A stretch of DNA of 25,839 nucleotides, from IMG/VR virus record IMGVR_UViG_3300036781_000206, positions 1 to 25,839 of that record. The stretch is one strand, 5' to 3'. The translations under genes and the position numbers were made by a program. This DNA is from a virus. Positions within the stretch are counted from its first letter, which is position 1; every line of letters begins with the position of its first letter. Positions 13,615 to 20,898 of the stretch are shown here, in pieces. The notes below the pieces were generated by a model. It was not told the origin of the DNA. It saw only the letters and a list, made by a program, of their open reading frames with translations, and ran no database searches.

Positions 13615-13741
13615 CGCGGATCTTGTGTGCTCGCAAATGCAGGTGGTCCAGCTGTCGCGCAACGATACGGACGGCACGAAAGAACAGGTGCAGGCCAACA
13701 ATCACGTGTTAGCGGCGCTGTGCGGCAAAAACACCCCCTAG
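13475..13741 (+). CDS. Outer-membrane lipoprotein spanin (Rz1-like), 88 aa
   Basis: The N-terminus MTSYRLPLGLALLLTLNACA is a lipoprotein signal with a lipobox-type ending (L-N-A-C, Cys19). The mature part is Pro/Thr/Ser-rich (MVPTPGTSPPTLTPPSTAIP), as in Rz1, then has a polar region with two further cysteines. The gene starts in a different frame inside the i-spanin gene and runs 127 bases beyond it, an overlapping rather than fully embedded Rz/Rz1 arrangement. This implies a Gram-negative host, because the partner lipoprotein needs an outer membrane. Confidence 0.78.
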   Translation: MTSYRLPLGLALLLTLNACAMVPTPGTSPPTLTPPSTAIPTTTSATSADLVCSQMQVVQLSRNDTDGTKEQVQANNHVLAALCGKNTP

Positions 13742-13885
13742 GCGGCGGTGCTCGACTTCACGATTAGAATCCGGGGGACAGTCATGCGCAGGCCCAGGCC
13801 GACAGGTGCGTTAAGATAACGGACGAGGTATGCGAAAGCGGCCGGGCCCCCAAGACGTTGGACCCTGTAACCCGTCAAGTCGGTG

Positions 13886-14269
13886 CTACACGTCGTCTAG
13901 CAACACAAAGCGGTGCTGCACCATCGGGCTGGCGTCGGCTACGACGGGCGGCGTAGGTTCCCACGTTTCGCCCGTCTCGGCGTTGGTGGGCCAACAAATG
14001 ACCCGCAATTCACCGTGCCCGGCAACAACGAGCTCGCCCAGGGCGTCGCGCAATTCTTTAACGGTCATTGGGCGTTTTCCTTGGTCAGGCTTTCGCAGAG
14101 TCGGCGGGGGTTGATGTAAATTTCTGAATTTCTGGTCAACGAGGTCGGCAACATATAGGCGATTGCGGCGACGTTCGCCCCAAAGGATCAGGCCAATCCC
14201 AAACAGCACGATAAGGGGTTGCGCCACATGCGCGCCGAGTAGGTGCCCGGTCAATTCTTTAACGGTCAT
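13886..14269 (-). CDS. Small membrane protein with an internal second start, 127 aa (60-aa short form)
   Basis: The ATG at 14269 has GAGG seven bases upstream and overlaps the previous stop as ATGA. The protein opens MTVKELTGHLLGAHVAQPLI, has a single hydrophobic segment (VAQPLIVLFGIGLILWG) and a basic linker, then reads MTVKELRDALGELVVAGHGE at residue 68. That second start (ATG 14068) would give a free 60-residue soluble protein of the 'MTVKEL...GHGEL' kind often seen as a stand-alone small phage protein. So the gene may make two products, or be a fusion made by duplication of the start region. It is the last gene of a leftward group. Function is unknown. Confidence 0.55.
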   Translation of the reverse strand: MTVKELTGHLLGAHVAQPLIVLFGIGLILWGERRRNRLYVADLVDQKFRNLHQPPPTLRKPDQGKRPMTVKELRDALGELVVAGHGELRVICWPTNAETGETWEPTPPVVADASPMVQHRFVLLDDV

Positions 14270-14272
14270 TGG
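14051..14272 (-). repeat. Duplicated 21-bp start region (14051-14071 and 14252-14272)
   Basis: The two 21-bp copies (rightward strand: CAATTCTTTAACGGTCATTGG) are identical and 201 bp apart, an exact 67 codons. Each contains the ATG and the codons for MTVKEL in the leftward direction plus the two bases before the ATG. Confidence 0.8.
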
Positions 14273-14658
14273 AACCTCACCTTCCCGTCGTCGCCCAGGG
14301 TGACGGTGAGGGGCGGGAGGCCGGGCCATTTCCCTGCCATGTCGAAGCCACCGCCCTGACGGACGCACCAAGCCTGCCAGCCGCCTGGATAATTCGGACT
14401 TACAGGGAATGTTGACTGGATCGCCGCGCAGTCCTCAATGATCCGCGCCAGGGTTTCGGGGGCAAGGTCGGAGAAGCCGGGCGACGGGCTGTCATCGTCT
14501 AGAGCAATCGCGGCCAACCGAGACGCCTCGACCATCAGCGCCTCGATATAGCCTTGCGTGAAGGGGCCCAGGTTCGCCCAAGTCTTATACCCAGACGCGC
14601 GCGCGTCTGTCTCACCGTGACCGTACACAATGCCTGACGTATCGAGTTGGAAGGTCAT
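14266..14658 (-). CDS. Hypothetical phage protein, 130 aa
   Basis: The ATG at 14658 is coupled to the previous stop by a TAATG-type overlap. The protein has an aromatic/Gly N-terminal half (GYKTWANLGPFTQGYIEALM), a helical middle and a C-terminal end with turn-rich strands (PPLTVTLGDDGKVRFQ). No signal, membrane span or catalytic motif is visible. Its neighbours on the same strand are also small and unknown; they share one promoter-like element at 14955-14983. Small genes of this kind, on the strand opposite to virion genes, are often early or accessory genes. Confidence 0.6.
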   Translation of the reverse strand: MTFQLDTSGIVYGHGETDARASGYKTWANLGPFTQGYIEALMVEASRLAAIALDDDSPSPGFSDLAPETLARIIEDCAAIQSTFPVSPNYPGGWQAWCVRQGGGFDMAGKWPGLPPLTVTLGDDGKVRFQ

Positions 14659-14933
14659 TAAAGATTGATTCCTTGCTCGTCTGCGCGGGACTGAAGAGCG
14701 TCTTCAGCCGAGGCCAACATGGTTTTCCAATAGGCCAAGGTTCCATACCCGTGATGGATGCTGTTTTCGTTGTCGACACCCTCATCTGTCAGATAGGCGC
14801 GGTCCTGGCCGTCCCGGACTTCCATGGCGGCCACCTTGGTGATGAAAGCGTAATATTCGTCCTGCGCTTTGCCGAGCGCCAGGGCGGCGGCGTCTTCGGC
14901 GGCCCAAATGGCTTTTTGCTGGTCCAAGGTCAT
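14658..14933 (-). CDS. Hypothetical phage protein, 91 aa
   Basis: ATG 14933 has AGGAGA eight to thirteen bases upstream, much better than the longer reading from 14987, which would overlap the promoter-like element. The product is a helical, Ala/Glu-rich protein (MTLDQQKAIWAAEDAAALAL onward) with no membrane span. The composition and length are typical of small soluble phage proteins with coiled-coil character. It is the first gene of a leftward group of three joined by overlapping stop and start codons. Family not recognised. Confidence 0.65.
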   Translation of the reverse strand: MTLDQQKAIWAAEDAAALALGKAQDEYYAFITKVAAMEVRDGQDRAYLTDEGVDNENSIHHGYGTLAYWKTMLASAEDALQSRADEQGINL

Positions 14934-14954
14934 GGTGTCGTCTCCTATGCCCCT

Positions 14955-14983
14955 GTTATCGCCCATCTTAACGAAACCGTCAA
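14955..14983 (-). promoter_or_regulatory. Leftward promoter-like element with TTGAC-N6-GTTAA
   Basis: Read leftward: TTGACG (14983-14978), 17-base spacer, GATAAC (14960-14955). The dyad TTGAC-N6-GTTAA covers 14983-14968. Transcription would start near 14948, leaving a short leader with the AGGAGA ribosome site of the 91-aa gene. It is the best-formed of the five elements. Confidence 0.65.
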
Positions 14984-15000
14984 GCATTATTTTTGCGCCG

Positions 15001-15028
15001 TTGACGAAAGCGTTACGCGTGCTATGGT
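15001..15028 (+). promoter_or_regulatory. Rightward promoter-like element with TTGAC-N6-GTTAC
   Basis: TTGACG (15001-15006), 16-base spacer and TATGGT (15023-15028). It is back to back with the leftward element 18 bases away, forming a divergent promoter pair. It would drive the protease/capsid/tail operon through a leader of about 150 bases. Confidence 0.62.
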
Positions 15029-15035
15029 GCGTTCA

Positions 15036-15187
15036 GGCTTGAGGGCCGAAAGGTGCGGGCCGGGCTCGCGTCGGAGTGAAGCGGGGTTCGATGCCCCAAA
15101 CCGAAGGGTTCGACTCCCTCCGGTGCTTGGCCGCAATATATCCGACCCTCTTGCTTAGCAGGCGCGAAGCGTGGCAACTCTGGGCCC
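15036..15187 (+). other. Structured 5' leader of the protease-capsid operon
   Basis: This non-coding leader holds two tandem small stem-loops with T-loop-like heptanucleotide loops: GGGG-TTCGATG-CCCC (15083-15097) and AGGG-TTCGACT-CCCT (15105-15119). The surroundings include repeated GGCC and GGTGC words. A whole tRNA cannot be built here. The leader may act in translation or message stability; no known riboswitch class is recognised. Confidence 0.45.
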
Positions 15188-16534
15188 ATGCTTGGCCTGG
15201 CGTTCGATAAATCAGCCCGCACCTATGACGCCGACGGACGGCTGCATGTGCGTTGCCGTGTCGCCAAGGCGATGGTGAGCCCGTACCGCGGCGCAGAGAT
15301 CCCCGATTTTGAGAAATTGGGCCTGAACGGCGACAAGATTTATCACCTTCTGCGTGACCCTGCCGAGCTCGAGGCCGGCGTTGCGTCGTTCAACGGCGTG
15401 CCGCTGCTTGACCAGCATATCCCGGTCAGCACCGACAAGCCTATGAAGGACAACGTTGCGGGCGCCCTGGGCTCGGCGGCCTCGTGGGAAGCGCCCTATA
15501 TTTGGAACGACGTCACGGTATGGACTGCCGAAGCGCTGGCCGGAATCGAGAGTGAAGACGTCCGCGAATTGTCGCCCGCATATCGATATGTAGCGGATAT
15601 GACCCCCGGGGAATACCAGGGCTTGACGTTTGACGGCGTAATGCGCAACATCATCGCGAACCACGTGGCGCTTGTCGAATCGGGGCGCCAGGGGCCAGAC
15701 GTCGTTATCGGGGACAGCGCAATGCCAATTCTGCTTAAGTCGCGCAAGGCGATCGCCGTTAAGAGCGCCCTTCAAGTCGCGCTTAAGCCCATGCTGGCCC
15801 AGGACGCAAAAATCGACCTGCTGCCGCTCGTGAAGAACATCACCGCCGCCAACTATAAAGCCGGCAAGCCCGCTTTGGTTGCCGCGATCACCCGGGCCAC
15901 CGACGGCAAGTTGGCGCAAGACGCCGATATGGCCGACATCGTTGAACTGGTCGACGCCCTGGGCGACGTCCAAGAAGACGGTCCGGACCTGATTCCCGAC
16001 GCTCCCGCCGAGGTGGACGCCCCGCCGGCCGTGGATGACGACGGCGACGTCATGTCCAAGGTCATGGCCTTCCTGCAGGGCAAGCTGTCCGACGAAGACA
16101 TGGCCGGGCTGACGCAACTGTGCGTGCCGGGCGCCGCCGACGAACCGCCGCCCTTTGAGGGCCAACCTGAGACCGGCGCCAGCGAGGGCCCCAACATGAT
16201 CAGCAAGCCCGCCATGGACGCCGCGATTAAGAAGGCGTCCGACAAGGCCGCTACCGACGCGGTGGCTCGCATCAACGGCGTGCGCGAGGCCGAAAAGGCC
16301 GTTGCGCCCTACGTCGGCGAGGTGGTCGCCATGGACAGCGCCGCCGAGGTTTACAAGTTCGCCCTGGACAGCCTCAAGGTCGACGTGACCGGGGTGCACT
16401 CGTCCGCTTACGCCGCCATTCTGGCCGCCCAGCCCAAGCCGGCCGACGCGACAAAGGTTATCGCGCTGGACGCCTCGCTGCGCAGCGAGACCACCAAGCA
16501 ATTCGCGGTGGTTGACCGCATCCGTCGCGCCTAG
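15188..16534 (+). CDS. Head maturation protease, DUF2213 type, with scaffold-like C-terminus
   Basis: The N-terminal 175 residues match the DUF2213 pattern: [20 protein letters not shown] then [24 protein letters not shown], a PLLDQHIPV strand, [20 protein letters not shown] and [14 protein letters not shown]129 and H159 are plausible nucleophile and base of a prohead serine protease. Residues 240-345 are acidic, Pro/Asp-rich and probably flexible. The C-terminal 110 residues are helical and Ala/Lys/Asp-rich, like an internal scaffold. So one polypeptide likely supplies both scaffold and protease during capsid assembly, just upstream of the cement and major capsid genes. Length is 448 residues. 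No clear ribosome site precedes the ATG. Confidence 0.78.
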   Translation: MLGLAFDKSARTYDADGRLHVRCRVAKAMVSPYRGAEIPDFEKLGLNGDKIYHLLRDPAELEAGVASFNGVPLLDQHIPVSTDKPMKDNVAGALGSAASWEAPYIWNDVTVWTAEALAGIESEDVRELSPAYRYVADMTPGEYQGLTFDGVMRNIIANHVALVESGRQGPDVVIGDSAMPILLKSRKAIAVKSALQVALKPMLAQDAKIDLLPLVKNITAANYKAGKPALVAAITRATDGKLAQDADMADIVELVDALGDVQEDGPDLIPDAPAEVDAPPAVDDDGDVMSKVMAFLQGKLSDEDMAGLTQLCVPGAADEPPPFEGQPETGASEGPNMISKPAMDAAIKKASDKAATDAVARINGVREAEKAVAPYVGEVVAMDSAAEVYKFALDSLKVDVTGVHSSAYAAILAAQPKPADATKVIALDASLRSETTKQFAVVDRIRRA

Positions 16535-16545
16535 GGGACAGCAAA

Positions 16546-17466
16546 ATGGTCGCTCCGAATTATCAAGCCCAGGTCAACTACAACCAAGCGCCCGCCGTCG
16601 CTGGTCAGTTCGCCAGCGCCAACCCGCGCGCTTCCACTCTGGCGGGCCCGGGCGCGTTCGTCGCCGGGGTGCTGGGCACCCAAGTCGCCCGCTTCGCCTG
16701 GATCGACGTGGATGGCATTACCGCCAGCAACTTCGGCGTCGGCCAGCCCGACGGCTTCGTGGCCAACGAACAGCAAGCGCAGATCACCGGGTTCCTGAGC
16801 TTGGCGAGCGACCGCATCGCGCCCGGCATCATGGTCACGCTCTTTACGGGCGGCGACTTTTGGGGCCTCAATTCCGGGCTTACCCAAGTCACCAAGGGCA
16901 TGAAGGTCTACGCCAACTACGCCAACGGTTCGCTCAGCGGCGCCGCGGCCGGCGCGCCTCCGACGGGCGCTGTGGTCACCGGCGCTATCGCCGCGTCCAC
17001 CGCCAGCGTTACGGGCTCGATCACCGGCGACATTCTGACCGTTACGGCAGTCGGCTCGGGCGTTCTTGTCCCGGGCGGCACGCTGTCGGGCACCAACGTG
17101 CTGACGGGCACGCAGATTTTCGACCAGCTGACCGGCACGGCCGGGGGCGTCGGCACCTACCGCGTGTCCGTCCCGCAAACCGTCGCCAGCACCACCATTG
17201 CCGAGACCTACGGCACGCTCACCGTGTCGGCCGTTACCTCTGGCGCTCTGGCTATCGGTGATGTGCTGTCGGGCACCAGCGTCACCGCCGGCACCTATAT
17301 CTCGGCGCTCGGCACGGGGGTCGGCGGCGTCGGCACCTATATCGTGTCGCCGACCGGCACCACCGCGTCCACCACGATCACCGCCACGTCGGCGATTGAG
17401 ACCAAGTGGACCATTCGTACGCCCGCCGCACCTGGCGAGCTCTTCAAGTTCACGAATCTGGGTTAA
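16546..17466 (+). CDS. Capsid cement/decoration protein (Gp24-like) with a two-unit insertion, 306 aa
   Basis: The first 130 residues follow the phage structural cement pattern: [50 protein letters not shown] and [20 protein letters not shown]. The usual C-terminal ending is present at 283-306 ([20 protein letters not shown]). Between them lie two tandem Gly/Thr/Val-rich units, 157-221 and 222-282, that the typical cement protein does not need (see the repeat entry). The protein probably stabilises the capsid surface and the extra units may project outward. A good ribosome site (AGGGGACAGC) precedes the ATG; the major capsid gene follows in 11 bases. Confidence 0.75.
   Translation: MVAPNYQAQVNYNQAPAVAGQFASANPRASTLAGPGAFVAGVLGTQVARFAWIDVDGITASNFGVGQPDGFVANEQQAQITGFLSLASDRIAPGIMVTLFTGGDFWGLNSGLTQVTKGMKVYANYANGSLSGAAAGAPPTGAVVTGAIAASTASVTGSITGDILTVTAVGSGVLVPGGTLSGTNVLTGTQIFDQLTGTAGGVGTYRVSVPQTVASTTIAETYGTLTVSAVTSGALAIGDVLSGTSVTAGTYISALGTGVGGVGTYIVSPTGTTASTTITATSAIETKWTIRTPAAPGELFKFTNLG
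17014..17391 (+). repeat. Two tandem inserted Gly/Thr/Val-rich domains in the cement protein
   Basis: Unit A (17014-17208) and unit B (17209-17391) share the pattern LTVTAV...LSGT.V..GT.I...GT.GGVGTYxVS...T.ASTTI. A third related unit lies in the tail sheath gene at about 21370-21555. A 17-base match, GCGTCACCGCCGGCACC, is shared between unit B and the sheath copy. Confidence 0.75.
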
Positions 17467-17477
17467 GGGGCAAACCT

Positions 17478-18530
17478 ATGCTGTTCGATCGTCCGTATTT
17501 CGCCGAACGCGGCCTGCACCTGCCCCCGTCGGTGCTGCACATCATTGACGACCCGATTCGGGCGCGCTTCGCGATGGACGCCCAACAGGGCCTCATCACC
17601 ACGAGCAACGCCGGCATCCCGTCGTACCTGACCAACTATATCGACCCGGAAACCATTGAGGTGCTGTTTGCGCCCAACGAGGCCGCCAACGTCATGGCGG
17701 AATCGGGCGGCGAAGTGCAAAAGGGCGACTGGACCACCCTAACCGCGACGTTCCCGATTGTGGAACGCACGGGCGAGGTGTCGACCTACGGCGACTGGAA
17801 CACCAACGGTTCCGCCGGCATGAACGCCAACTTCCCGCAATTCGAGTCGTATCACTATCAAACGATCTCGCAGTGGGGTGAGCGCGAGGTTGACTTGGTC
17901 GCTCTGGCCAAGATCAACTACGCCAACGAGGTGAACGAGGCGGCCGTGTTCGCTCTGAACCGTTTCCAGAACACGTCGTATTTCAACGGCCTTGTCGGCC
18001 TGCAGAACTACGGCATCCTCAATTTCCCGGGTCTGCCGGCCGCTCTGCTGCCCGGCCCCAAGGCGTTCGGCGCCGCCGCTCATGGCCCGTGGATTACGGC
18101 CGGCGTCGTCACGGCCACCGCCAACGAGGTCTTCACCGACATTCAGTCGCTGGTCACCGCTCTGGTTGCTCAGTCGGGCGGCCTGATCAAGATCAACGAC
18201 CCGATGACCCTGGCCATGACCCCCGGGTCAGAACTGGGCCTGACGGCCACCAACAGCTTCAACGTCAACGTCAGCGACCTGTTGAAGAAGAACTTCCCCA
18301 AGCTGCGCGTTGTGACCGCCGTGAACTACGGCACCGCGGCGGGCAATCTCGTTCAGCTGATCGCCGACAAGGTGCAGTCGCAACGCACCGGCATGGTGGC
18401 CTACACTGAAAAGATGCGCGCCCACCCGGTCATTCCCGACCTGAGCTCGTGGAAGCAAAAGAAGTCGCAAGGCACTTGGGGCGCCATCTTCCGGCAAACC
18501 TTCGCCGTCGCGCAAATGCTCGGGGTCTAA
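17478..18530 (+). CDS. Major capsid protein, DUF2184 type
   Basis: The major capsid protein forms the icosahedral shell. The sequence matches the DUF2184 capsid pattern: an N-terminal arm (FAMDAQQGLITTSNAGIPSY), the YIDPETIEVLFAPNEAANVM and WTTLTATFPIVERTGEV segments, the SQWGEREVDLVALAKINYAN helix, and a C-terminal GMVAYTEKMRAHPVIPDLSS end. ATG 17478 with AGGGG nine bases upstream is preferred over an upstream start at 17406 that overlaps the cement gene. The 350-residue length is normal. The gene sits between the cement protein and head-completion genes, as usual. Confidence 0.87.
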   Translation: MLFDRPYFAERGLHLPPSVLHIIDDPIRARFAMDAQQGLITTSNAGIPSYLTNYIDPETIEVLFAPNEAANVMAESGGEVQKGDWTTLTATFPIVERTGEVSTYGDWNTNGSAGMNANFPQFESYHYQTISQWGEREVDLVALAKINYANEVNEAAVFALNRFQNTSYFNGLVGLQNYGILNFPGLPAALLPGPKAFGAAAHGPWITAGVVTATANEVFTDIQSLVTALVAQSGGLIKINDPMTLAMTPGSELGLTATNSFNVNVSDLLKKNFPKLRVVTAVNYGTAAGNLVQLIADKVQSQRTGMVAYTEKMRAHPVIPDLSSWKQKKSQGTWGAIFRQTFAVAQMLGV

Positions 18531-18572
18531 AAAGCCCCGGGTTAGACTTTCCTCTAACCAACCAAGGCTTTT
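18521..18572 (+). promoter_or_regulatory. Nested hairpin after the capsid gene
   Basis: AAAAGCC (18530-18536) pairs with GGCTTTT (18566-18572), and GGTTAGA (18540-18546) with TCTAACC (18553-18559) inside it. A competing stem CGGGG (18521-18525) with CCCCG (18535-18539) overlaps the capsid stop. This may attenuate transcription after the abundant capsid message or protect its 3' end. The T-run is short. Confidence 0.55.
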
Positions 18573-18575
18573 CCC

Positions 18576-18980
18576 ATGTCGAAATCCACCGTGACCGTCG
18601 GGTGCAAAATCCCGAACGGCATCAAGCTGCAATTGCGCCATCCGTCCCACGATAACGGCCGGGGTGAAATGGTGGCGGGCCCCGTCAAGGCCGAGTTCAC
18701 GCTTAAAGGCCCGTCGCGGCCGTTGAATATCATGCCCGATTCGTTCGCCGCTGAACTGGCGTCGGGCGGCTTCGGCCTGACCGAAATTCCTGAAGATTTT
18801 TGGCTTGAATGGGTGTCGGGAAACCTGACGCTCGATATGGTCGCCAAGGGCTTTATCTTCGCCGAAGATGACCACGCGTCGGCCGTCGACCACGCCAAGG
18901 ACAACAAGGACGTGCGCACCGGCATGGAACCGGCCGACCCGAATAAGCCCGGGCCTGGCCTCGAGCGCGCGACCGCCTAA
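18576..18980 (+). CDS. Conserved-type phage protein after capsid, 134 aa
   Basis: The first third reads as a beta-type domain (STVTVGCKIPNGIKLQLRHP), followed by an aromatic helix-rich part (LTEIPEDFWLEWVSGNLTLD) and a charged, probably flexible C-terminus. It has the place between the major capsid and DUF4054 head-completion genes where many contractile phages keep a small uncharacterised gene of similar size. A role in the head or its completion is inferred from location only. Its ATG follows a hairpin by three bases and its stop overlaps the next start as TAATG. Confidence 0.65.
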   Translation: MSKSTVTVGCKIPNGIKLQLRHPSHDNGRGEMVAGPVKAEFTLKGPSRPLNIMPDSFAAELASGGFGLTEIPEDFWLEWVSGNLTLDMVAKGFIFAEDDHASAVDHAKDNKDVRTGMEPADPNKPGPGLERATA

Positions 18981-19456
18981 TGACGGTAACGGTGGTCAAC
19001 GGCATTGTGCAGTTTGACTACGCCGGGTGGGCCCTGCGTTATCCTGAGCTCGCGTCGGTCTCCGGGCCCACCGCACAGCTATATTTCGATGACGCGTCGC
19101 TTTACCTGAACAACAGCGCGTGCAGCACCGTGCAGGATCCCGCGCGGCGCCTGCAGCTGTTGAACATGATCACCGCGCACTTGGTGAAACTGTTCGCCAC
19201 GGTCAACGGCCAGGCCGCCAGTCCGCTTGTCGGCCGCATATCGTCGGCGACCGAAGGCACCGTGACCGTTCAGACGGATATCGGCAACCAGCCGGCCAGC
19301 GCCGAGTTCTGGGCCCAGACGCCCTATGGCTTCGCGTTCTGGCAGGCGACCGCCCGCTATCGCCGCATGCGCTACGTCCCTGGGCCGCCCGCGCAATACA
19401 ACGGCGCGCCGGTCCCGGGCTTCATGGGGGGAGCGCCGCCCTATGGTTACCGTTAG
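18980..19456 (+). CDS. Head-completion protein, DUF4054 type, 158 aa
   Basis: The protein begins with a short strand, then the DUF4054 pattern: FDYAGWALRYPELASVSGPT, a YFDDASLYLNNSACSTVQDP helix pair and RRLQLLNMITAHLVKLFATV, with a GRISSATEGTVTV hairpin and a C-terminal aromatic part (WAQTPYGFAFWQATARYRRM). These proteins form the ring below the portal and close the head. It overlaps the next gene by 14 bases. Confidence 0.83.
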   Translation: MTVTVVNGIVQFDYAGWALRYPELASVSGPTAQLYFDDASLYLNNSACSTVQDPARRLQLLNMITAHLVKLFATVNGQAASPLVGRISSATEGTVTVQTDIGNQPASAEFWAQTPYGFAFWQATARYRRMRYVPGPPAQYNGAPVPGFMGGAPPYGYR

Positions 19457-19976
19457 CGGCGGCGACAAATTCGACAAGGCCATGGCGGACCTGGCGCGCA
19501 AGCTCGGCAAGCGCGGCTCTGTGCAAGTGGGGTTCCTCGAGAACGCCAAATATCCCGACGGCACGTCAGTCGCCATGGTCGCGGCGACGCAGAATTACGG
19601 CAACGGCAAGATCCCGCCGCGCCCATTCTTCACCAACATGGTGGCCGCCAAGTCGCCCGAGTGGCCGGCCGCCCTGGCGCAAAGCCTCGATCGCCACGAC
19701 AACGACGTGGCGGCGGCCATGAACGACATGGGCATGGGCATCGCCGGCCAGCTGCAGCAGGCCATCATCGACACCAACTCGCCCGCCCTAAGCCCCATCA
19801 CGCTCATGCTGCGCCAGATGCGCCACGAGAACCCTGACCTGATCGTCACGGGGCGCACGGTCGGCGAGGCGGCGCGGCGCGTGGCGGCCGGCGACAGCTA
19901 TGCCGGCGCGTCCACTAAGCCGCTCGTTGACACCAACCGCATGCTGCGCGCCGTCGACTACATGGTGGACGCATGA
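19443..19976 (+). CDS. Head-tail connector/tail completion protein (gp10-like), 177 aa
   Basis: ATG 19443 gives MVTVSGGDKFDKAMADLARK; the open frame from 19326 overlaps DUF4054 too far. The features fit HK97 gp10-like tail completion proteins: a helix, the GSVQVGFLENAKYPDGTSVA hairpin, an alanine-rich turn, the IPPRPFFTNMVAAKS motif and a long helical C-terminus containing LVDTNRMLRAVDYMV. It should sit between neck and tail tube and end the tube. It overlaps the next start as ATGA and belongs to the tightly packed connector set. Confidence 0.72.
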   Translation: MVTVSGGDKFDKAMADLARKLGKRGSVQVGFLENAKYPDGTSVAMVAATQNYGNGKIPPRPFFTNMVAAKSPEWPAALAQSLDRHDNDVAAAMNDMGMGIAGQLQQAIIDTNSPALSPITLMLRQMRHENPDLIVTGRTVGEAARRVAAGDSYAGASTKPLVDTNRMLRAVDYMVDA

Positions 19977-20350
19977 ACCTGCACGCCATCGTCCGCGGCG
20001 CTATCGGCGCCATCAACCCGCCCTTTGTCGGGTCGGTGAAGGTATCTACCGGCTCAACGGTCGCTGCCGACGGCACGCGCACACCGACCTATCAGACGTT
20101 CACCAACGTGACGATGGACGTGCAGGCGCTAGACGCCAAAGAGGTGCAGCACCTTGATTCGCTCAATATTCAGGGCGTGCTGCGCGGCGTGTGGCTGAAC
20201 GGCAACATTGAGGGCGTCAACCGGGTGGCCAGCAAGGGCGGCGACTTATTGGTGTTTGGCGGCCGGACCTGGCTTGTCGTGCACGTCTTTGAGTCGTGGG
20301 ATACCGACGGGTGGTGTCACGTCGCGGTCGCTCTGCAGGTGACCCCGTGA
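19973..20350 (+). CDS. Neck/head-closure protein, 125 aa
   Basis: The sequence follows a common but poorly named phage connector family: MNLHAIVRGAIGAINPPFVG, then GTRTPTYQTFTNVTMDVQAL, QHLDSLNIQGVLRGVWLNGN, and a strand ending in GGRTWLVVHVFESWD. It is all-beta, with no signal or membrane span. The position between the gp10-like gene and the neck terminator gene fits a role in closing the head or joining it to the tail. Starts with ATGA overlap; its stop overlaps the next GTG. Confidence 0.68.
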   Translation: MNLHAIVRGAIGAINPPFVGSVKVSTGSTVAADGTRTPTYQTFTNVTMDVQALDAKEVQHLDSLNIQGVLRGVWLNGNIEGVNRVASKGGDLLVFGGRTWLVVHVFESWDTDGWCHVAVALQVTP

Positions 20351-20895
20351 CCCTCACCATCGACCTGACCGAATCGGCCATCTTGACGGTGCTGCGCGCC
20401 TTCCTGATCGACGTGCTGCCCCTGGCGCCGGAAAGTATCGTGCAGGGCCAGGACAACCGTGTGTCCGAACCGATGGCGGGGGACTTCATAGTCTTCTGGC
20501 CGCTCAACCGCATGAGATTATCGACCAATAGAGAAACCTGGGACGTATTGAACCCGGCGCCGTCCGCGATGGACCGTATGCAGCCGACGCAAGTCTTGGT
20601 GCAACTAGACGTGCATGGACCGAATTCAACGGACAACTGCCAGATCATCACGACAACGTTTCGTAGCGACTACGCGACGACGTTTTTTGCCGCGTCGGGC
20701 AAGGAGATTCAGCCGCTCTATGCCGACGATGGCCACCAAATGCCGTTTATCAACGGCGAGCAGCAATACGAAGACCGATGGGTTATCCAAGCCGTATTAC
20801 AGGCCAACCCTATCGTCTCGACACCACAACAGTTTGCGGATACCTTGACCGTTGATTTGGTTGAGGTGGACACCACCTATCCTCCGGGGGCCTAA
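20347..20895 (+). CDS. Phage neck terminator (LIC_12616-like), 182 aa
   Basis: GTG 20347 overlaps the preceding TGA; the frame could extend to 20296 but would cover the previous gene. It shows the family pattern: a FLIDVLPLAPESIVQGQDNR opening and VSEPMAGDFIVFWPLNRMRL strand pair, then VLVQLDVHGPNSTDNCQIIT and helix, and a GHQMPFINGEQQYEDRWVIQ segment. Such proteins cap the tail tube at the neck. From memory, relatives can carry an extra Gly/Thr-rich insertion like that in the sheath and cement proteins; this one does not. Confidence 0.72.
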   Translation: MTLTIDLTESAILTVLRAFLIDVLPLAPESIVQGQDNRVSEPMAGDFIVFWPLNRMRLSTNRETWDVLNPAPSAMDRMQPTQVLVQLDVHGPNSTDNCQIITTTFRSDYATTFFAASGKEIQPLYADDGHQMPFINGEQQYEDRWVIQAVLQANPIVSTPQQFADTLTVDLVEVDTTYPPGA

Positions 20896-20898
20896 AAC

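Noticed and set aside
13799-13814. A sixth, degenerate copy of the dyad promoter (CCGACAGGTGCGTTAA)
   Set aside because: The first two bases of TTGAC are missing, no -10 is present and it would read into converging genes.
13742-13885. Hidden gene or terminator between the converging spanin and leftward genes
   Set aside because: Only very short frames occur, and no stem with a T-run could be built; GGGGG and CCCCC tracts are far apart and give only a weak long-range pairing.
13830-14114. Plus-strand frame of 94 codons
   Set aside because: It is antisense to the leftward MTVKEL gene, has Ser/Cys/Arg-rich composition and no ribosome site.
15045-15130. Possible tRNA in the leader of the protease gene, suggested by GGGTTCGACTCCCT and CCGGTGC
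   Set aside because: No 5' strand complementary to CCGGTGC and no anticodon arm could be found at a suitable distance; the two T-arm-like hairpins stand alone.
15212-16501. 429-codon open frame on the minus strand
   Set aside because: It mirrors the DUF2213 protease gene; long antisense frames are expected in GC-rich DNA, and the plus-strand product has clear family motifs.
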